Assembly: GCA_900548385.1 (NCBI GenBank)
Contig: URKJ01000022.1
Span: 1-64,000, forward strand
Direction of reading: 5' to 3'
Length of the DNA: 64,000 nucleotides
Source of the DNA: an uncultured bacterium
GTDB taxonomy: Bacteria > Verrucomicrobiota > Lentisphaeria > Victivallales > UBA1829
Both the position numbers and the translations under genes were made by a program. Every line of letters begins with the position of its first letter. Within the stretch, counting starts at the first letter, position 1. Below, in pieces: positions 1 to 9,105 of this stretch. Below the pieces are notes generated by a model. It was not told the DNA's origin. It searched no databases and saw nothing but the letters and a program-made list of their open reading frames with translations.

Positions 1-218
1 GATTTGTACCGCAGCAAGAAATGATGCCGTGTTTTTGGCATATCGTGTTGCGATTCCGCGCCGACGCTTTAATGTCAAAATGCATTTTCAACCCCGTGTC
101 GTAATTTATATAGTCGACCATGAAAAAGTATTCAACCACTTGATTATCATATAGAAAAAGTTGATGATTGATGGTATATTCTTGCAAGGTAAGGCACTTT
201 TAACGAAAGAAATCTTGC

Positions 219-666
219 AAAATGATGACAAAAAACAAAGATACGGCAACGGTTCGGAGCCATTTATTCAAGCCGTTGCTTCGAGATATTGTTTCGCCTC
301 GCCATGCGATGGTGAAGCTGGCGGATGCGGGCGATCTTCCACCGTTAAAGTGCAGACATCCGAGACGGGGGACTTTCCTGCATCGGGCCGAATCTCTCCG
401 GGGGATCGGTCGCGGGAGTTGCCGATTATTCCGCCTTGGATACGACGATTGTTGCAGACATTGTCTGCGGCTCCATTGCCAAGCAGTTTCAAACATGCCT
501 GTCAATGGAGCGCATTGCCGGGCTCCATGCCAATGATGAAGATCGGAGAGCCGAACAGTCGGAGAGTCCGCACATGCCGCTGACCGGGATGGACGCCGCC
601 GGGAGAACTTTAAGAATAGTCCCCGGAAGTGCTGCATTTCCTTTATATAATCTTCAAATTAAATAA
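219..666 (+). pseudogene. Possible decayed coding remnants, first part transposase-like
   Basis: The frame starting at 222 reads LFKPLLRDIVSPRHAMVKLAD. The pattern of a basic start, a phrase like 'hxLLxxIhxxxHxhVKLAD' and then nothing recognisable resembles the N-terminal domain of IS5/IS1182-type DDE transposases. After about position 335 the similarity to that pattern stops. In another frame, about 400-666 reads as a protein-like stretch (ADYSALDTTIVADIV, then SMERIAGLHANDEDR) ending at a stop at 664-666. No single frame spans both. I infer one or two decayed genes; terminal inverted repeats were not identified. This is recognition by eye only and may be wrong. Confidence 0.25.
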
Positions 667-704
667 AAATCAAGAAAAAAACGGTCAGGATTTTGTTTGA
701 CGTC

Positions 705-733
705 TTGACATTTTTCCTGTTTTGTTGTATAAT
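705..733 (+). promoter_or_regulatory. Sigma70-type promoter of the cassette A regulator
   Basis: TTGACA at 705-710 and TATAAT at 728-733 are separated by 17 bases: a perfect consensus match, 44 bases upstream of the start at 777. Two similar 10-base words, GTTGTATAAT (724-733) and GTTGTATGAT (750-759), lie 26 bases apart around the start site and could be half-sites for autoregulation, which is inference. Confidence 0.75.
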
Positions 734-776
734 GTAATATGTACGATAAGTTGTATGATAAAATAGGAAACTTTGG

Positions 777-1853
777 ATGGGACGTCATAAAAATACAGAT
801 GGAACGTTTGTGCCGGTCGGGTTGAAAATCCGTTTCGAGATACTCAACCGGCTTTATCAGACCTCTTCCGTTCCGGTGAAAATTCCATCGGCACGGGAGT
901 TGGCTGCGCAGTATCATCTGTCGCCTTCCACGGTGAAGCTGGAGTTGCAGAAGCTGGTCCGCGAGGGGTATCTTGTAGGACGGCGCGGTTCGGGAACGTA
1001 TACCAATCCGGACAAGGTCAAGTTCATTCCCGGTGCGCTTGGATGGAAAATCGTGGGAATTCTGGTGCACGATGGCCGGCTGCTGATCTATGATGCGATC
1101 GACTGGGCGGCGCAGTCCTGGTGCGGAATGGCGCTCTCGCCCGGTGTTGCACATCCGCGTTTTATTACGTTGCTGTCGAGCTCCGAAGAGCAGGTTTATG
1201 AAGAGCTTCGGACGCAGAATCTTTCCGGTCTGGTCTGGGTGCACCCGAATGTCGAGCATCAGAATGTGATCCGGCGCCTGAACCGGAACGGGATGCCGAC
1301 GGTTGCCGTGAAAAGCGAATCAACCGATTATGCGTCTGTCGACTATTCGTTTTACTATACAGGGCAGAGAGTGGCGGAACTGATCGCGCAGGAAAACCGG
1401 AAAAAGATTTTTTATGCGCCGACCAACAACGATTACTGGACGCTTCAGCGGATTGCGGGGATCCGGGATTATATCACCCGTCATCCCGAAGCGGGAATGA
1501 CGCTCCGGGTATTTGATTCCGTCCATACCTGTACGGAGGAGCTGGAGCGCTGTTTTGCGGCGGGTGAGATCCCGGATGCGATGTACTGCAACGGCGTTTA
1601 TGCTTATGTCATGCTGGAACTGGCACGGAAATACCGGATCGACCTGGTGGAGCGCTGCCGGCTTTTTACGGAACGCCAGCATATTTGTAAATGTCCGGCA
1701 TATCATGGTTATGTGATTGATTATCCGTTTCCCGAAATCGGAGAGGCCGCCGCGGAGATGATGCGCATTCTGCTGGAAAATCCAAATGCGCGGTTCCCCG
1801 TCCGTCATGTATTCCCCGAAGTGATATTTCAAGAGGGAAAGGAGCCGCTTTAA
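777..1853 (+). CDS. GntR-type transcription regulator with sugar-binding-like C-terminal domain
   Basis: The 358-residue protein has an N-terminal winged helix typical of GntR regulators (about residues 15-75: 'SARELAAQYHLSPSTVKLEL', then 'REGYLVGRRGSGTY'). It is followed by about 270 residues resembling the periplasmic-binding-protein/LacI-type effector domain found in AraR-like regulators. It probably senses a sugar released by the neighbouring enzyme; that is inference from position. The ATG follows AGGAA at 765-769 and a consensus promoter. It lies 85 bases upstream of a giant secreted glycosidase and a pseudopilin on the same strand (cassette A). A second regulator of the same architecture is found in cassette C. 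Confidence 0.85.
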   Translation: MGRHKNTDGTFVPVGLKIRFEILNRLYQTSSVPVKIPSARELAAQYHLSPSTVKLELQKLVREGYLVGRRGSGTYTNPDKVKFIPGALGWKIVGILVHDGRLLIYDAIDWAAQSWCGMALSPGVAHPRFITLLSSSEEQVYEELRTQNLSGLVWVHPNVEHQNVIRRLNRNGMPTVAVKSESTDYASVDYSFYYTGQRVAELIAQENRKKIFYAPTNNDYWTLQRIAGIRDYITRHPEAGMTLRVFDSVHTCTEELERCFAAGEIPDAMYCNGVYAYVMLELARKYRIDLVERCRLFTERQHICKCPAYHGYVIDYPFPEIGEAAAEMMRILLENPNARFPVRHVFPEVIFQEGKEPL

Positions 1854-1878
1854 ATGATGAAAGTTGTGAAATTTTCAC

Positions 1879-1896
1879 TTATATCAAATTATAAGA
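1879..1896. promoter_or_regulatory. Inverted repeat in front of the cassette A glycosidase
   Basis: CTTATA at 1879-1884 and TATAAG at 1891-1896 form a perfect 6-base dyad with a 6-base spacer in the 85-base gap between regulator and glycosidase. An AT-rich stretch with a -10-like TATATT follows at 1903-1908. The dyad is the size of a GntR-type operator, so it is a candidate binding site of the adjacent regulator. No binding evidence. Confidence 0.35.
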
Positions 1897-1938
1897 CTTT
1901 GTATATTTAACGGATCATTCAAAAAAGGAGAATGCAGT

Positions 1939-4900
1939 ATGAGGATCAGACCGTATGTGTTGTCTGTCTTTCTGGCGGCGGGGACGCTCTGTGCGGAGCC
2001 GGTTCCGCTGGAAACGGAAGCCGCTCTGAAATCGTGGAAGAAGACCATCGACGGGGTATCGCTGGAGAATGGATGGGTGAAGATTGAACCGACGAAAACG
2101 GACCTTGTCAAAGGCCGCGGGCTGTTCGGTATCTGGCGTCCTGTGCATTTCCGGAAGTTCGCCGGACGGGATGTGATCCTTTCCGTGGAGATGATGCGGA
2201 AAGATGTATCCAGTCTGCCGGAAGCGAAATACAGCGGCAGTAAATTTCTGGTGAGCTATCGCAAAAACGGGAAAATGCTCTATCCGGGAGCACGGGAGCG
2301 CCACGGGAGCGCGGCGTGGGGAACCCAAGAGTTCCGGTTTGCCGTTCCTGCCGATGGCAGGTTTGTGATTTCGCTCGGAATGCAGGGCGCCAGCGGGCTC
2401 GTCGGCGTCCGGAATCTGGATATCCGTCCGGCGGAAAACTTTGCGGATCTTTCCAAAGCCGCCAACATGGGATTTGCCGACGCCAGGGAAAAAGACGGTG
2501 TCGGCGGCTGGTCCGATCAGGGACCGGACAACGATGCCGCCGGATTCGATTTCCGGAAAGAGCGTTATGCAAATGTGCCGTTCCGTGTGATTGATCCGGC
2601 GAAAAACAACGGCAGGTCCGTGCTGGTCTTCGGCTCGGTCAACTTCCCGAACGGGCTGGAAAGCGCATGTGTCCCGGTTTCCGGCGATGGTATGAAAATG
2701 CTGTATCTGCTGCATACCGCCTGCTGGGCTCCCGGAACGGGCGGGGCGGGCACGGTGACGCTGAAAGGGGAAAAAGGCGAACAGAGGATCCCGGTCCGGT
2801 TTCCGCAGGATCTTGGCGATCAGTGGAATCCAACGGCGCGGAAGAACGGCTTGATCGGTGCGGTGTGGAACAATCGCACGGGCGGCAGCAACGGACTTTA
2901 TGTGAGCCGCTTTCCGCTCGATCCGAAGATCGGGAACGTCAGGGAGATCCGTCTGGACGGCGGGACGACCGGCGCCGTGTGGATCGTAGCGGGAATTACA
3001 CTTTCCGGCAGCGATTTTCCGCCACCGAAACTGGAACGGTTCGTGGTTCGAGCGGGGGACCGCTTCCGGGCGTTGAAGCGTCCGCCGACACCGCAGATTC
3101 TTCCCGGTTCCGCACTGGATTTTTCCGACCTGAACACCGGGAAGATCGAACGGATCATCATTAACAGACATGGACGGCTTGCCAAAGAGAGCGAACCGGA
3201 AAAGCCGTTCCGCTTCTTTGCAGTCGAGGTGGGGACAAGCCTCAAAGATCATTATGTTTTCCAGGATGACGGCAGGAGAAAGCTTAATGCCCGCGCGTTC
3301 TGGAAAGACAAAGAGCAGATCTCGGCGTTGGTCCGGGAGATCCGGCGTCACGGCTGCAATATGGTGCGTCTGCACAATATGGATATGGTGACGGTCAGAA
3401 ACGGTGTCGCCGAGCTGAACCGCGAGAAGCTGGACCGCTGGGACTGGTGCATTGCCGAATGCAGGAAAAACGGTATCTATATTCAGATAGATACGATGCA
3501 CGTTCAGGGATTTTCGAGTCTGTCGCAGTGGTCCCGTGAGGGACTGGCACGCAATTCCAAGTTTCAGCTGCTGTTTAATCCCGAACGGCGCGAGGAGTAC
3601 CGGATCGGCATGAAAGCTCTGTTGGAACATGTGAATCCATACACGGGAACGGCTCTCAAAGATGATCCGGTACTCGCGGTGCTGAACTATTGCAACGAGC
3701 AGGAATTTGCGTTCATCCGCACGGAATTTCCATGGGATGCTGCGCTTCCGGAATGGCGGAAGTTCATCGGCGATCCGTCAGCTCCCATCTTTACCAGAAA
3801 AGAGTGGAATACGAAAGATGAAAAGGGCCGGAAGATCAACGCGTTCATCACGATGAAATGGCGTGAAATGCTTGCATGGTACCGCAAAACGATCCATGAA
3901 GAGATCGGTTACAAAGGACTGGGAAACCTGTGGGAAATGACAGGATCCATGCATTACAATGTTTTGCGGAACGATCTGGATTATGTGATGATGCATGCTT
4001 ACCATGCCCATGCAATCGCTAGTACCAGCCAGTCGCAGGCAAGCGACATCGGCGGCGGGCTCAAGCAGTTCCGTACACTGATGGACGCCCGCATTGCGGG
4101 ACGCCCCTTCCTCGTAAACGAATATGCTTCCGTTTACTGGAACCGTTACCGTTACGAAGAACCGTTTGCCGTCAGTGCGTGCGCGGCGTTTCAGGGATTC
4201 GATATGCTGCTGCGTCACGGATCGCCGATTCATGTGGTTGATGCGGAACGCATGTTTCCGTGGGTCATGTTCCACGACCCGGTCACCAAGGCGTCTCTGG
4301 TGCAGACCGCGCTTCTTTACGGGCGCGGAGATGTTCAGGAGGGAAAACGCGGAGTACGTCTGACTTTCTCCGAAAAAGCCGTATCCGAAAACCGGATCTG
4401 GAATGAGGCATTGAATTCGATGCAGTCCCGCCTGGCGCTGATCGTACGCTCCGGTCTGGAACAGACCGATCCCGGACCGGTGCTCCGTCCGCCTGCTCCG
4501 GCGGACGATTTGCGGATTCCCCTTGCGGGCGGCGCGAGTGTCGTGGAAAATACGGAGGGATTTGCCACATCGCGGGAATCGGGTGCCGGAACGTTCAGCC
4601 TTGCCGGACAGATCGCGCGTTTGCGCAAAGCTGGCGTCATCAGCCGGACGAACCGGAGCGACGGCGCTTATGTGTTCGAAAATTCGACAGGAGAACTCTA
4701 CATCGACACGGACCGGAACTATATGACCGTGAATACGCCGCGTTATCAAGGCGTTTGCGGGGAGGAGAAAGCGAAAGCCGGACTCCGGGATGTTTCGGTC
4801 GAACTGTTGAAAACACGGGGAATCGTCAGCGTGGCGTCTCTTCAGAAAGAGAAAGGGATTGCCGGGGCGGATCGTCTGCTGCTGGTCTATGCGACCAATG

Positions 4901-5172
4901 CGCTCGGCAATAAGATGACGTTTGACGACGAATCCATGCGGAGAGTCCGTTACTACGGCGAGAATCCGACGATGATCGAAACGGGACGTTTCCGGGTGGA
5001 ACTGCGTAACGTGAACGCGGAAAAACTGAAACTGTACCCGTTGATGATGAACGGAAAACGCTGTGCCCCCGTCAAACCGGTTTCCGTGAAGAACGGAACA
5101 TTTCTTGCGGAGATCGACACCGCGGCACTGCCGGAAGGTCCCGCCCTGTTTTTTGAACTGGCGACAAAATAA
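1939..5172 (+). CDS. Secreted clan-A-like glycoside hydrolase (cassette A)
   Basis: A 1077-residue exported protein with a signal peptide (about residues 1-19, ending near LCAEP). The first ~370 residues hold beta-sandwich-like sequence, including the block 'GVGGWSDQGPDND' at about residues 187-199. From about residue 400 it has features of a retaining (beta/alpha)8 clan A glycosidase: 'RRHGCNMVRLHN', the acid/base motif 'LNYCNEQEF' with Asn586-Glu587, and a nucleophile-like 'FLVNEY' with Glu728. A C-terminal ~250 residues may be a further beta domain. Substrate cannot be told. It has paralogues at 11162 and 46687. AAGGAGA precedes the ATG. It lies between a regulator and a pseudopilin, probably co-transcribed. 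Confidence 0.75.
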   Translation: MRIRPYVLSVFLAAGTLCAEPVPLETEAALKSWKKTIDGVSLENGWVKIEPTKTDLVKGRGLFGIWRPVHFRKFAGRDVILSVEMMRKDVSSLPEAKYSGSKFLVSYRKNGKMLYPGARERHGSAAWGTQEFRFAVPADGRFVISLGMQGASGLVGVRNLDIRPAENFADLSKAANMGFADAREKDGVGGWSDQGPDNDAAGFDFRKERYANVPFRVIDPAKNNGRSVLVFGSVNFPNGLESACVPVSGDGMKMLYLLHTACWAPGTGGAGTVTLKGEKGEQRIPVRFPQDLGDQWNPTARKNGLIGAVWNNRTGGSNGLYVSRFPLDPKIGNVREIRLDGGTTGAVWIVAGITLSGSDFPPPKLERFVVRAGDRFRALKRPPTPQILPGSALDFSDLNTGKIERIIINRHGRLAKESEPEKPFRFFAVEVGTSLKDHYVFQDDGRRKLNARAFWKDKEQISALVREIRRHGCNMVRLHNMDMVTVRNGVAELNREKLDRWDWCIAECRKNGIYIQIDTMHVQGFSSLSQWSREGLARNSKFQLLFNPERREEYRIGMKALLEHVNPYTGTALKDDPVLAVLNYCNEQEFAFIRTEFPWDAALPEWRKFIGDPSAPIFTRKEWNTKDEKGRKINAFITMKWREMLAWYRKTIHEEIGYKGLGNLWEMTGSMHYNVLRNDLDYVMMHAYHAHAIASTSQSQASDIGGGLKQFRTLMDARIAGRPFLVNEYASVYWNRYRYEEPFAVSACAAFQGFDMLLRHGSPIHVVDAERMFPWVMFHDPVTKASLVQTALLYGRGDVQEGKRGVRLTFSEKAVSENRIWNEALNSMQSRLALIVRSGLEQTDPGPVLRPPAPADDLRIPLAGGASVVENTEGFATSRESGAGTFSLAGQIARLRKAGVISRTNRSDGAYVFENSTGELYIDTDRNYMTVNTPRYQGVCGEEKAKAGLRDVSVELLKTRGIVSVASLQKEKGIAGADRLLLVYATNALGNKMTFDDESMRRVRYYGENPTMIETGRFRVELRNVNAEKLKLYPLMMNGKRCAPVKPVSVKNGTFLAEIDTAALPEGPALFFELATK

Positions 5173-5193
5173 TAAAAAAGAAAGGAATTGATT

Positions 5194-5976
5194 ATGAAAC
5201 ATCAGCATCCGTTTTCTCCGTGTCACCGTCCGTTTACCCTCATAGAGCTCCTTGTAACGATTGCCGTGATCGCGATCCTTGCGGGTATGCTTCTGCCTGC
5301 GCTGAATTCCGCGCGGGAGAAGACCTATAAGATCTCTTGCGCAAGCAATCTGCGGCAGGTCGGCTACGCCATGCTGAATTACGTCGGGGATAACGATGAC
5401 TTTTATCCCCGGACGCGGAGCTCTGATGTAAACTACAAGAACTGGCCGTATTACTTTATCACTCAGGCGAAGTATATCAATTACAAGGGGCTGCTCTGCC
5501 CGGTGGCGAAAAATGCGATGGGCAGTTATTATATGAAAATGTGGGAAGCGAACCGCGTTTACGATGATAACGGTTGGCAGTTTGCAAACTACGCGATCAA
5601 TTACCGGGAATTCGGCGACAGTGCGGAAACCAGTGTTTCCAAGACCAAGGCGGGAGAAGTGAAGAGTCCTTCCAGATTCATTGTCGCAACGGAAGCCGGC
5701 AATAAAAATGCAGCGGGACTTTATCCGCCGTATATGCGGGTGGACAACTATTCGAACTGGGGGTACTGCACAGTGTTCGCCCGGCATAACCGCGATGTCA
5801 ATGTGCTGTGGGGAGACGGTCATGTTTCCTCCGTCACCGGGTACGGCGGAAACGATGAGCAGATCGCCAAGAGCCTGACGGGGCAGTATGGCCCGCTCAA
5901 AGGCGCCGGGTACGCGGGGAATTTCTGGACGTTTGACGGTAAGGCGCGTACCTGGGGGTCGTGGAACCGTCCGTGA
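5194..5976 (+). CDS. Pseudopilin-like protein with H-X9-DG motif (cassette A)
   Basis: A 260-residue protein with a type IV pilin/type II secretion N-terminus: short basic leader, 'FTLIELLVTIAVIAILAGML' with the Glu+5 type motif, then an N-terminal hydrophobic helix. Near the C-terminus 'HNRDVNVLWGDG' fits the H-X9-DG motif of the planctomycete/Lentisphaera prepilin-processing-associated family (DUF1559-like). The ATG at 5194 is chosen because AAAGGA (5181-5186) is correctly spaced from it; a TTG six bases upstream is in frame but less likely. It is 21 bases behind the glycosidase and so likely in the same transcript. Role unknown: minor pseudopilin, secretion or surface assembly are all possible. 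Confidence 0.85.
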   Translation: MKHQHPFSPCHRPFTLIELLVTIAVIAILAGMLLPALNSAREKTYKISCASNLRQVGYAMLNYVGDNDDFYPRTRSSDVNYKNWPYYFITQAKYINYKGLLCPVAKNAMGSYYMKMWEANRVYDDNGWQFANYAINYREFGDSAETSVSKTKAGEVKSPSRFIVATEAGNKNAAGLYPPYMRVDNYSNWGYCTVFARHNRDVNVLWGDGHVSSVTGYGGNDEQIAKSLTGQYGPLKGAGYAGNFWTFDGKARTWGSWNRP

Positions 5977-5994
5977 TGGAGCATTGCCGGAAAC

Positions 5995-6017
5995 GGAAAC
6001 CGGGACTCCGGTTTTCC
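5995..6017 (+). terminator. Hairpin after cassette A
   Basis: GGAAACCGG (5995-6003) pairs with CCGGTTTTCC (6008-6017) with one extra base. There is no clear T-run, so this is a weak terminator candidate ending the cassette A transcript before the lepA promoter. Confidence 0.35.
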
Positions 6018-6034
6018 ATTCCCGGTATTCCGGT

Positions 6035-6063
6035 TTGCAAATCTCCTGTTTGTGTACTATATT
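6035..6063 (+). promoter_or_regulatory. Sigma70-type promoter of lepA
   Basis: TTGCAA at 6035-6040, a 17-base spacer and TATATT at 6058-6063, 30 bases before the lepA start. Confidence 0.6.
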
Positions 6064-6093
6064 ACCCGGTTACAAAATACTTGGAGGAGAGAG

Positions 6094-7902
6094 ATGCCGG
6101 AACTCAGACTAATCAGAAATTTTTCGATCATTGCCCATATCGACCATGGGAAATCCACGCTTGCCGACCGACTCCTTGAAGCAACCGGAACCATTGAGAA
6201 ACGCGATCTGACCCACGATCAGCTGCTGGACGCCATGGATTTGGAGCAGGAGCGCGGGATCACCATCAAGGCGCATCCGGTCCGGATGCTGTATACCGCC
6301 TCCGACAACGTTGAATACGAACTCAATCTGATCGACACTCCGGGGCATGTGGACTTCGCTTACGAGGTCAGCCGTTCTCTTGCCGCGTGCGACGGCGCGC
6401 TGCTTGTGATCGACGCCACGCAGGGGGTTCAGGCGCAGACGGTCGCCAACGTGAATCTGGCGATGAAGCATAATCTGCATATCATTCCGGTCATTAACAA
6501 AATCGACCTTCCCGCAGCGGACGTGAATATGTGTCTGGAGCAGATGGAGGAGATTCTCGCCATTCCGCGGGAAGAGGCGATTGCCGTTTCCGCAAAGGAG
6601 GGAACCGGAATTCCGGAAGTTCTGGAAGCGATTGTAAAATTCATCCCGCCGCCGAAACATGTCGATATGGCGGGGACGAGTGCGCTGATCTTCGATTCCG
6701 TATATGATTCCTACCGCGGTGTCGTGACATACCTGCGCGTTTTCAACGGATCGTTCAAACGCGGCGACAAGATGCGTCTGCTCAGTACAGGTCTTGAAAG
6801 CGAAATCAAGGAGGTCGGCGTATTCAAGCCGTCGATGGCGGCGGCGCCGGAGCTCTCCGCCGGATCGGTCGGTTACATCATTCCGAATATCAAGAGCCCG
6901 ACCGATACCCGGATCGGCGATACCATTACCGAGCTGAAAGATCCCTGCGCCGAGGCGCTGCCCGGATTCCAGGAGATCAAACCGATGGTGTTCAGCGGGA
7001 TTTATCCGATCGACACGGCGGATTACGATCAGCTCCGGTTCAGCATGGCGAAACTTCAGTTGAACGACGCCGCATTCACTTATCAGGCGGAGACTTCTGC
7101 CGCGCTCGGATTCGGCTTCCGCTGCGGCTTTCTCGGTCTGCTCCACATGGAGATCATTCAGGAACGTCTGCGCCGGGAATACAATATGGACATCATTGCG
7201 ACGTATCCGAGCGTAATCTACCACGTTTATCTGACCAACGGCACGATGATCGAGGTGGACAACCCCGTGCATCTGCCCGACCCGGCGGAAATCGACCGCA
7301 TTGAAGAGCCGCTGATTTCCGCGCATATCATGTCGCCCAACAACTATATCGGCGACATTATGAATCTTGTCATGCAGAAGCGCGGCATCTGTACGCAGAC
7401 GGACAGTGTGGACGGTTCGCACGTCATGATCACGGCGACGATTCCGATGCACGAGATTCTGATCGATTTCCACGACAAGCTCAAATCCATCACCCGCGGT
7501 TACGGAAGTATGGATTATGAGCATGCGGGATACCGTGCGGACAAGCTGGTCAAACTGGATATCATGGTCAACGGCGACCCGGTGGATGCGTTTGCGACGA
7601 TCGTTCACACCGATCTCGCATATTCCCGCGGCCGCATGCTTGCCGAGAAGTTGGCGGATGTGATTCCGCCTCACATGTTCCAGGTGGCGATTCAGGCGGC
7701 GGTCGGCGGAAAGGTCATTGCCCGCGAAACGGTCCGTGCGCTCCGTAAAAACGTGCTTGCCAAATGCTACGGCGGAGACATTACCCGTAAGCGCAAACTG
7801 CTCGAAAAGCAGAAAGAGGGTAAAAAGCGCATGAAACAGATCGGCAAAGTGAATATTCCGCAGGAAGCGTTTGTCGAAGTGCTGAAGTCCAGCGGGGAAT
7901 AA
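6094..7902 (+). CDS. lepA: Elongation factor 4 (LepA)
   Basis: The 602-residue protein is a translational GTPase that acts on the ribosome (elongation factor 4, back-translocation or initiation fidelity). Seen: G1 'AHIDHGKSTL' near residues 14-23, 'RGITIK' switch I, G3 'DTPGHVDF', G4 'NKID', then domains II-V. The C-terminal LepA-specific region ends with the basic 'DITRKRKLLEKQKEGKKRMK' stretch that is diagnostic for the family. Length is normal. The ATG at 6094 follows GGAGGAGAG; an upstream in-frame ATG at 6052 has no ribosome site. It heads a probable operon with lepB (16-base gap) and purU. Confidence 0.97.
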   Translation: MPELRLIRNFSIIAHIDHGKSTLADRLLEATGTIEKRDLTHDQLLDAMDLEQERGITIKAHPVRMLYTASDNVEYELNLIDTPGHVDFAYEVSRSLAACDGALLVIDATQGVQAQTVANVNLAMKHNLHIIPVINKIDLPAADVNMCLEQMEEILAIPREEAIAVSAKEGTGIPEVLEAIVKFIPPPKHVDMAGTSALIFDSVYDSYRGVVTYLRVFNGSFKRGDKMRLLSTGLESEIKEVGVFKPSMAAAPELSAGSVGYIIPNIKSPTDTRIGDTITELKDPCAEALPGFQEIKPMVFSGIYPIDTADYDQLRFSMAKLQLNDAAFTYQAETSAALGFGFRCGFLGLLHMEIIQERLRREYNMDIIATYPSVIYHVYLTNGTMIEVDNPVHLPDPAEIDRIEEPLISAHIMSPNNYIGDIMNLVMQKRGICTQTDSVDGSHVMITATIPMHEILIDFHDKLKSITRGYGSMDYEHAGYRADKLVKLDIMVNGDPVDAFATIVHTDLAYSRGRMLAEKLADVIPPHMFQVAIQAAVGGKVIARETVRALRKNVLAKCYGGDITRKRKLLEKQKEGKKRMKQIGKVNIPQEAFVEVLKSSGE

Positions 7903-7918
7903 CGGAAAGGAAAGTCGG

Positions 7919-9094
7919 ATGCTGTCCTGTTTCAAACTCAGAAAATTGCGGAAAGAGCTGAAAGAGGTGCGCCTTGCGGCTGCGCGGCGGCTGATTTCCG
8001 ACGATGATATTCTTTCTGACGACAGGAAAGCCGCATTGCGGGCGATCGTCGACGAAGCGTCCGCGGTGGACCGTTCCGACGCCGTCGCGATCCGTGCGTT
8101 TGTCGATTCCGGTTCCGGGCGGTTGAATGCGCTTTCCGAACTTCATGGAAACAAGCGCAAACTCCGTAATATCCTTGATGTTCTGGCGGTTGCGTTTGCG
8201 GTTGCGTTCGGGATCCGCGCGCTTTATCTTCAGCCGTTCAAGATTCCGACGAGCAGTATGCAGCCGACTCTGTTCGGCATTCATTATGTAGACCGGAAAG
8301 GGCTTGCGGAGCATAACGGCGCAGCGGGAAATCTGCTGAAAATCCCTTATCTCGCAGTTCGTCCGGCGTATCTGAAGATCGGGGAGGACGGCAGTTTCCG
8401 TGCATACCAGCCGACCCGTGAACTGGGGATTTTTGATTCGACGGTGATCCGGATCGGGGATCAGGTCTACACGCTGCCCGGAACGATCAGCCAGATTGCG
8501 CGGTATCTTGATCTGGAACGGCGGATTGAGTTCCGGAAAGACGAAGTTCCGGCGGACGGATGGCTTTCCACCGGCGATCATCTGTTCGTGGACCGGGTTT
8601 CAATCCATTATCTTCCGCCCCGGCGCGGGGATGTGATCGTGTTTACAACGGAAAATATCAAGTCGCCGACTCAGCCGCTTGGGGGATATTACTACATCAA
8701 ACGTCTTGTCGGGCTTCCGGGGGATACTCTGAAGATTGTGGACCGCATGCTTTACATCAAGCCGGAAGGCGCGGCGGAGTTCCGTCCCGCGACCGCATTT
8801 TCCGACAAGTTCAAACGTCTTTATTCGATGGAGGGCGGCTATCAGGGGCATATCGCTTCGGAGCTGCTCGGGCCGGGGCTTGAACTCAAGGTACCGGAAA
8901 ATATGTATTTCGCGCTCGGCGACAACACGGCGAACAGTCTGGACGGACGCAACTGGGGATTCATTCCCCGCAAGAATATGATCGGCCGTGCGCTGAATAT
9001 TTTCTGGCCGCTTTCGCGCCGCTGGGGATTCGTCGACACCAAACCCGCGCTGAGCGGGAAAACGGTCCTGCCCGATTCCATGGGCTGGCAATAA
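7919..9094 (+). CDS. lepB: Signal peptidase I, enlarged form
   Basis: A membrane serine protease that removes signal peptides from exported proteins. Box B 'FKIPTSSMQPTL' carries the catalytic Ser113, box C 'GDHLFVDRV' follows, box D 'YYIKRLVGLPGD' has the general-base Lys at about residue 261, and box E 'FALGDNTANSLDGRNWG' is near the end. At 391 residues it is long. There is an ~85-residue charged, probably cytoplasmic, N-terminal extension, one transmembrane helix (about 84-105), and ~100 extra residues between the Ser box and box C. It follows lepA by 16 bases, a classical lepA-lepB pairing. The many exported proteins in this window are its likely clients. Confidence 0.93.
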   Translation: MLSCFKLRKLRKELKEVRLAAARRLISDDDILSDDRKAALRAIVDEASAVDRSDAVAIRAFVDSGSGRLNALSELHGNKRKLRNILDVLAVAFAVAFGIRALYLQPFKIPTSSMQPTLFGIHYVDRKGLAEHNGAAGNLLKIPYLAVRPAYLKIGEDGSFRAYQPTRELGIFDSTVIRIGDQVYTLPGTISQIARYLDLERRIEFRKDEVPADGWLSTGDHLFVDRVSIHYLPPRRGDVIVFTTENIKSPTQPLGGYYYIKRLVGLPGDTLKIVDRMLYIKPEGAAEFRPATAFSDKFKRLYSMEGGYQGHIASELLGPGLELKVPENMYFALGDNTANSLDGRNWGFIPRKNMIGRALNIFWPLSRRWGFVDTKPALSGKTVLPDSMGWQ

Positions 9095-9105
9095 GGAGTT
9101 TCAGA

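Larger units (their letters stand above)
1..776. other. Left-edge region without an intact gene
   Basis: No intact gene with a plausible start, ribosome site and family signature is visible here. A short open frame at the left edge ends at 22-24 and could be the tail of an upstream gene. From about 219 protein-like stretches appear but change frame (see the pseudogene entry). The last 70 bases hold the promoter of the regulator that starts at 777. Confidence 0.5.

Noticed and set aside
1915..5823. Long minus-strand open frames opposite the cassette A glycosidase and pilin
   Set aside because: Their composition is that of antisense translation; the plus-strand genes have signal peptides, ribosome sites and motifs.
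6109..7935. Long minus-strand open frame opposite lepA (608 codons)
   Set aside because: It lies antisense to an unmistakable lepA, has Arg/His-rich composition with no motif, and is a codon-bias shadow.
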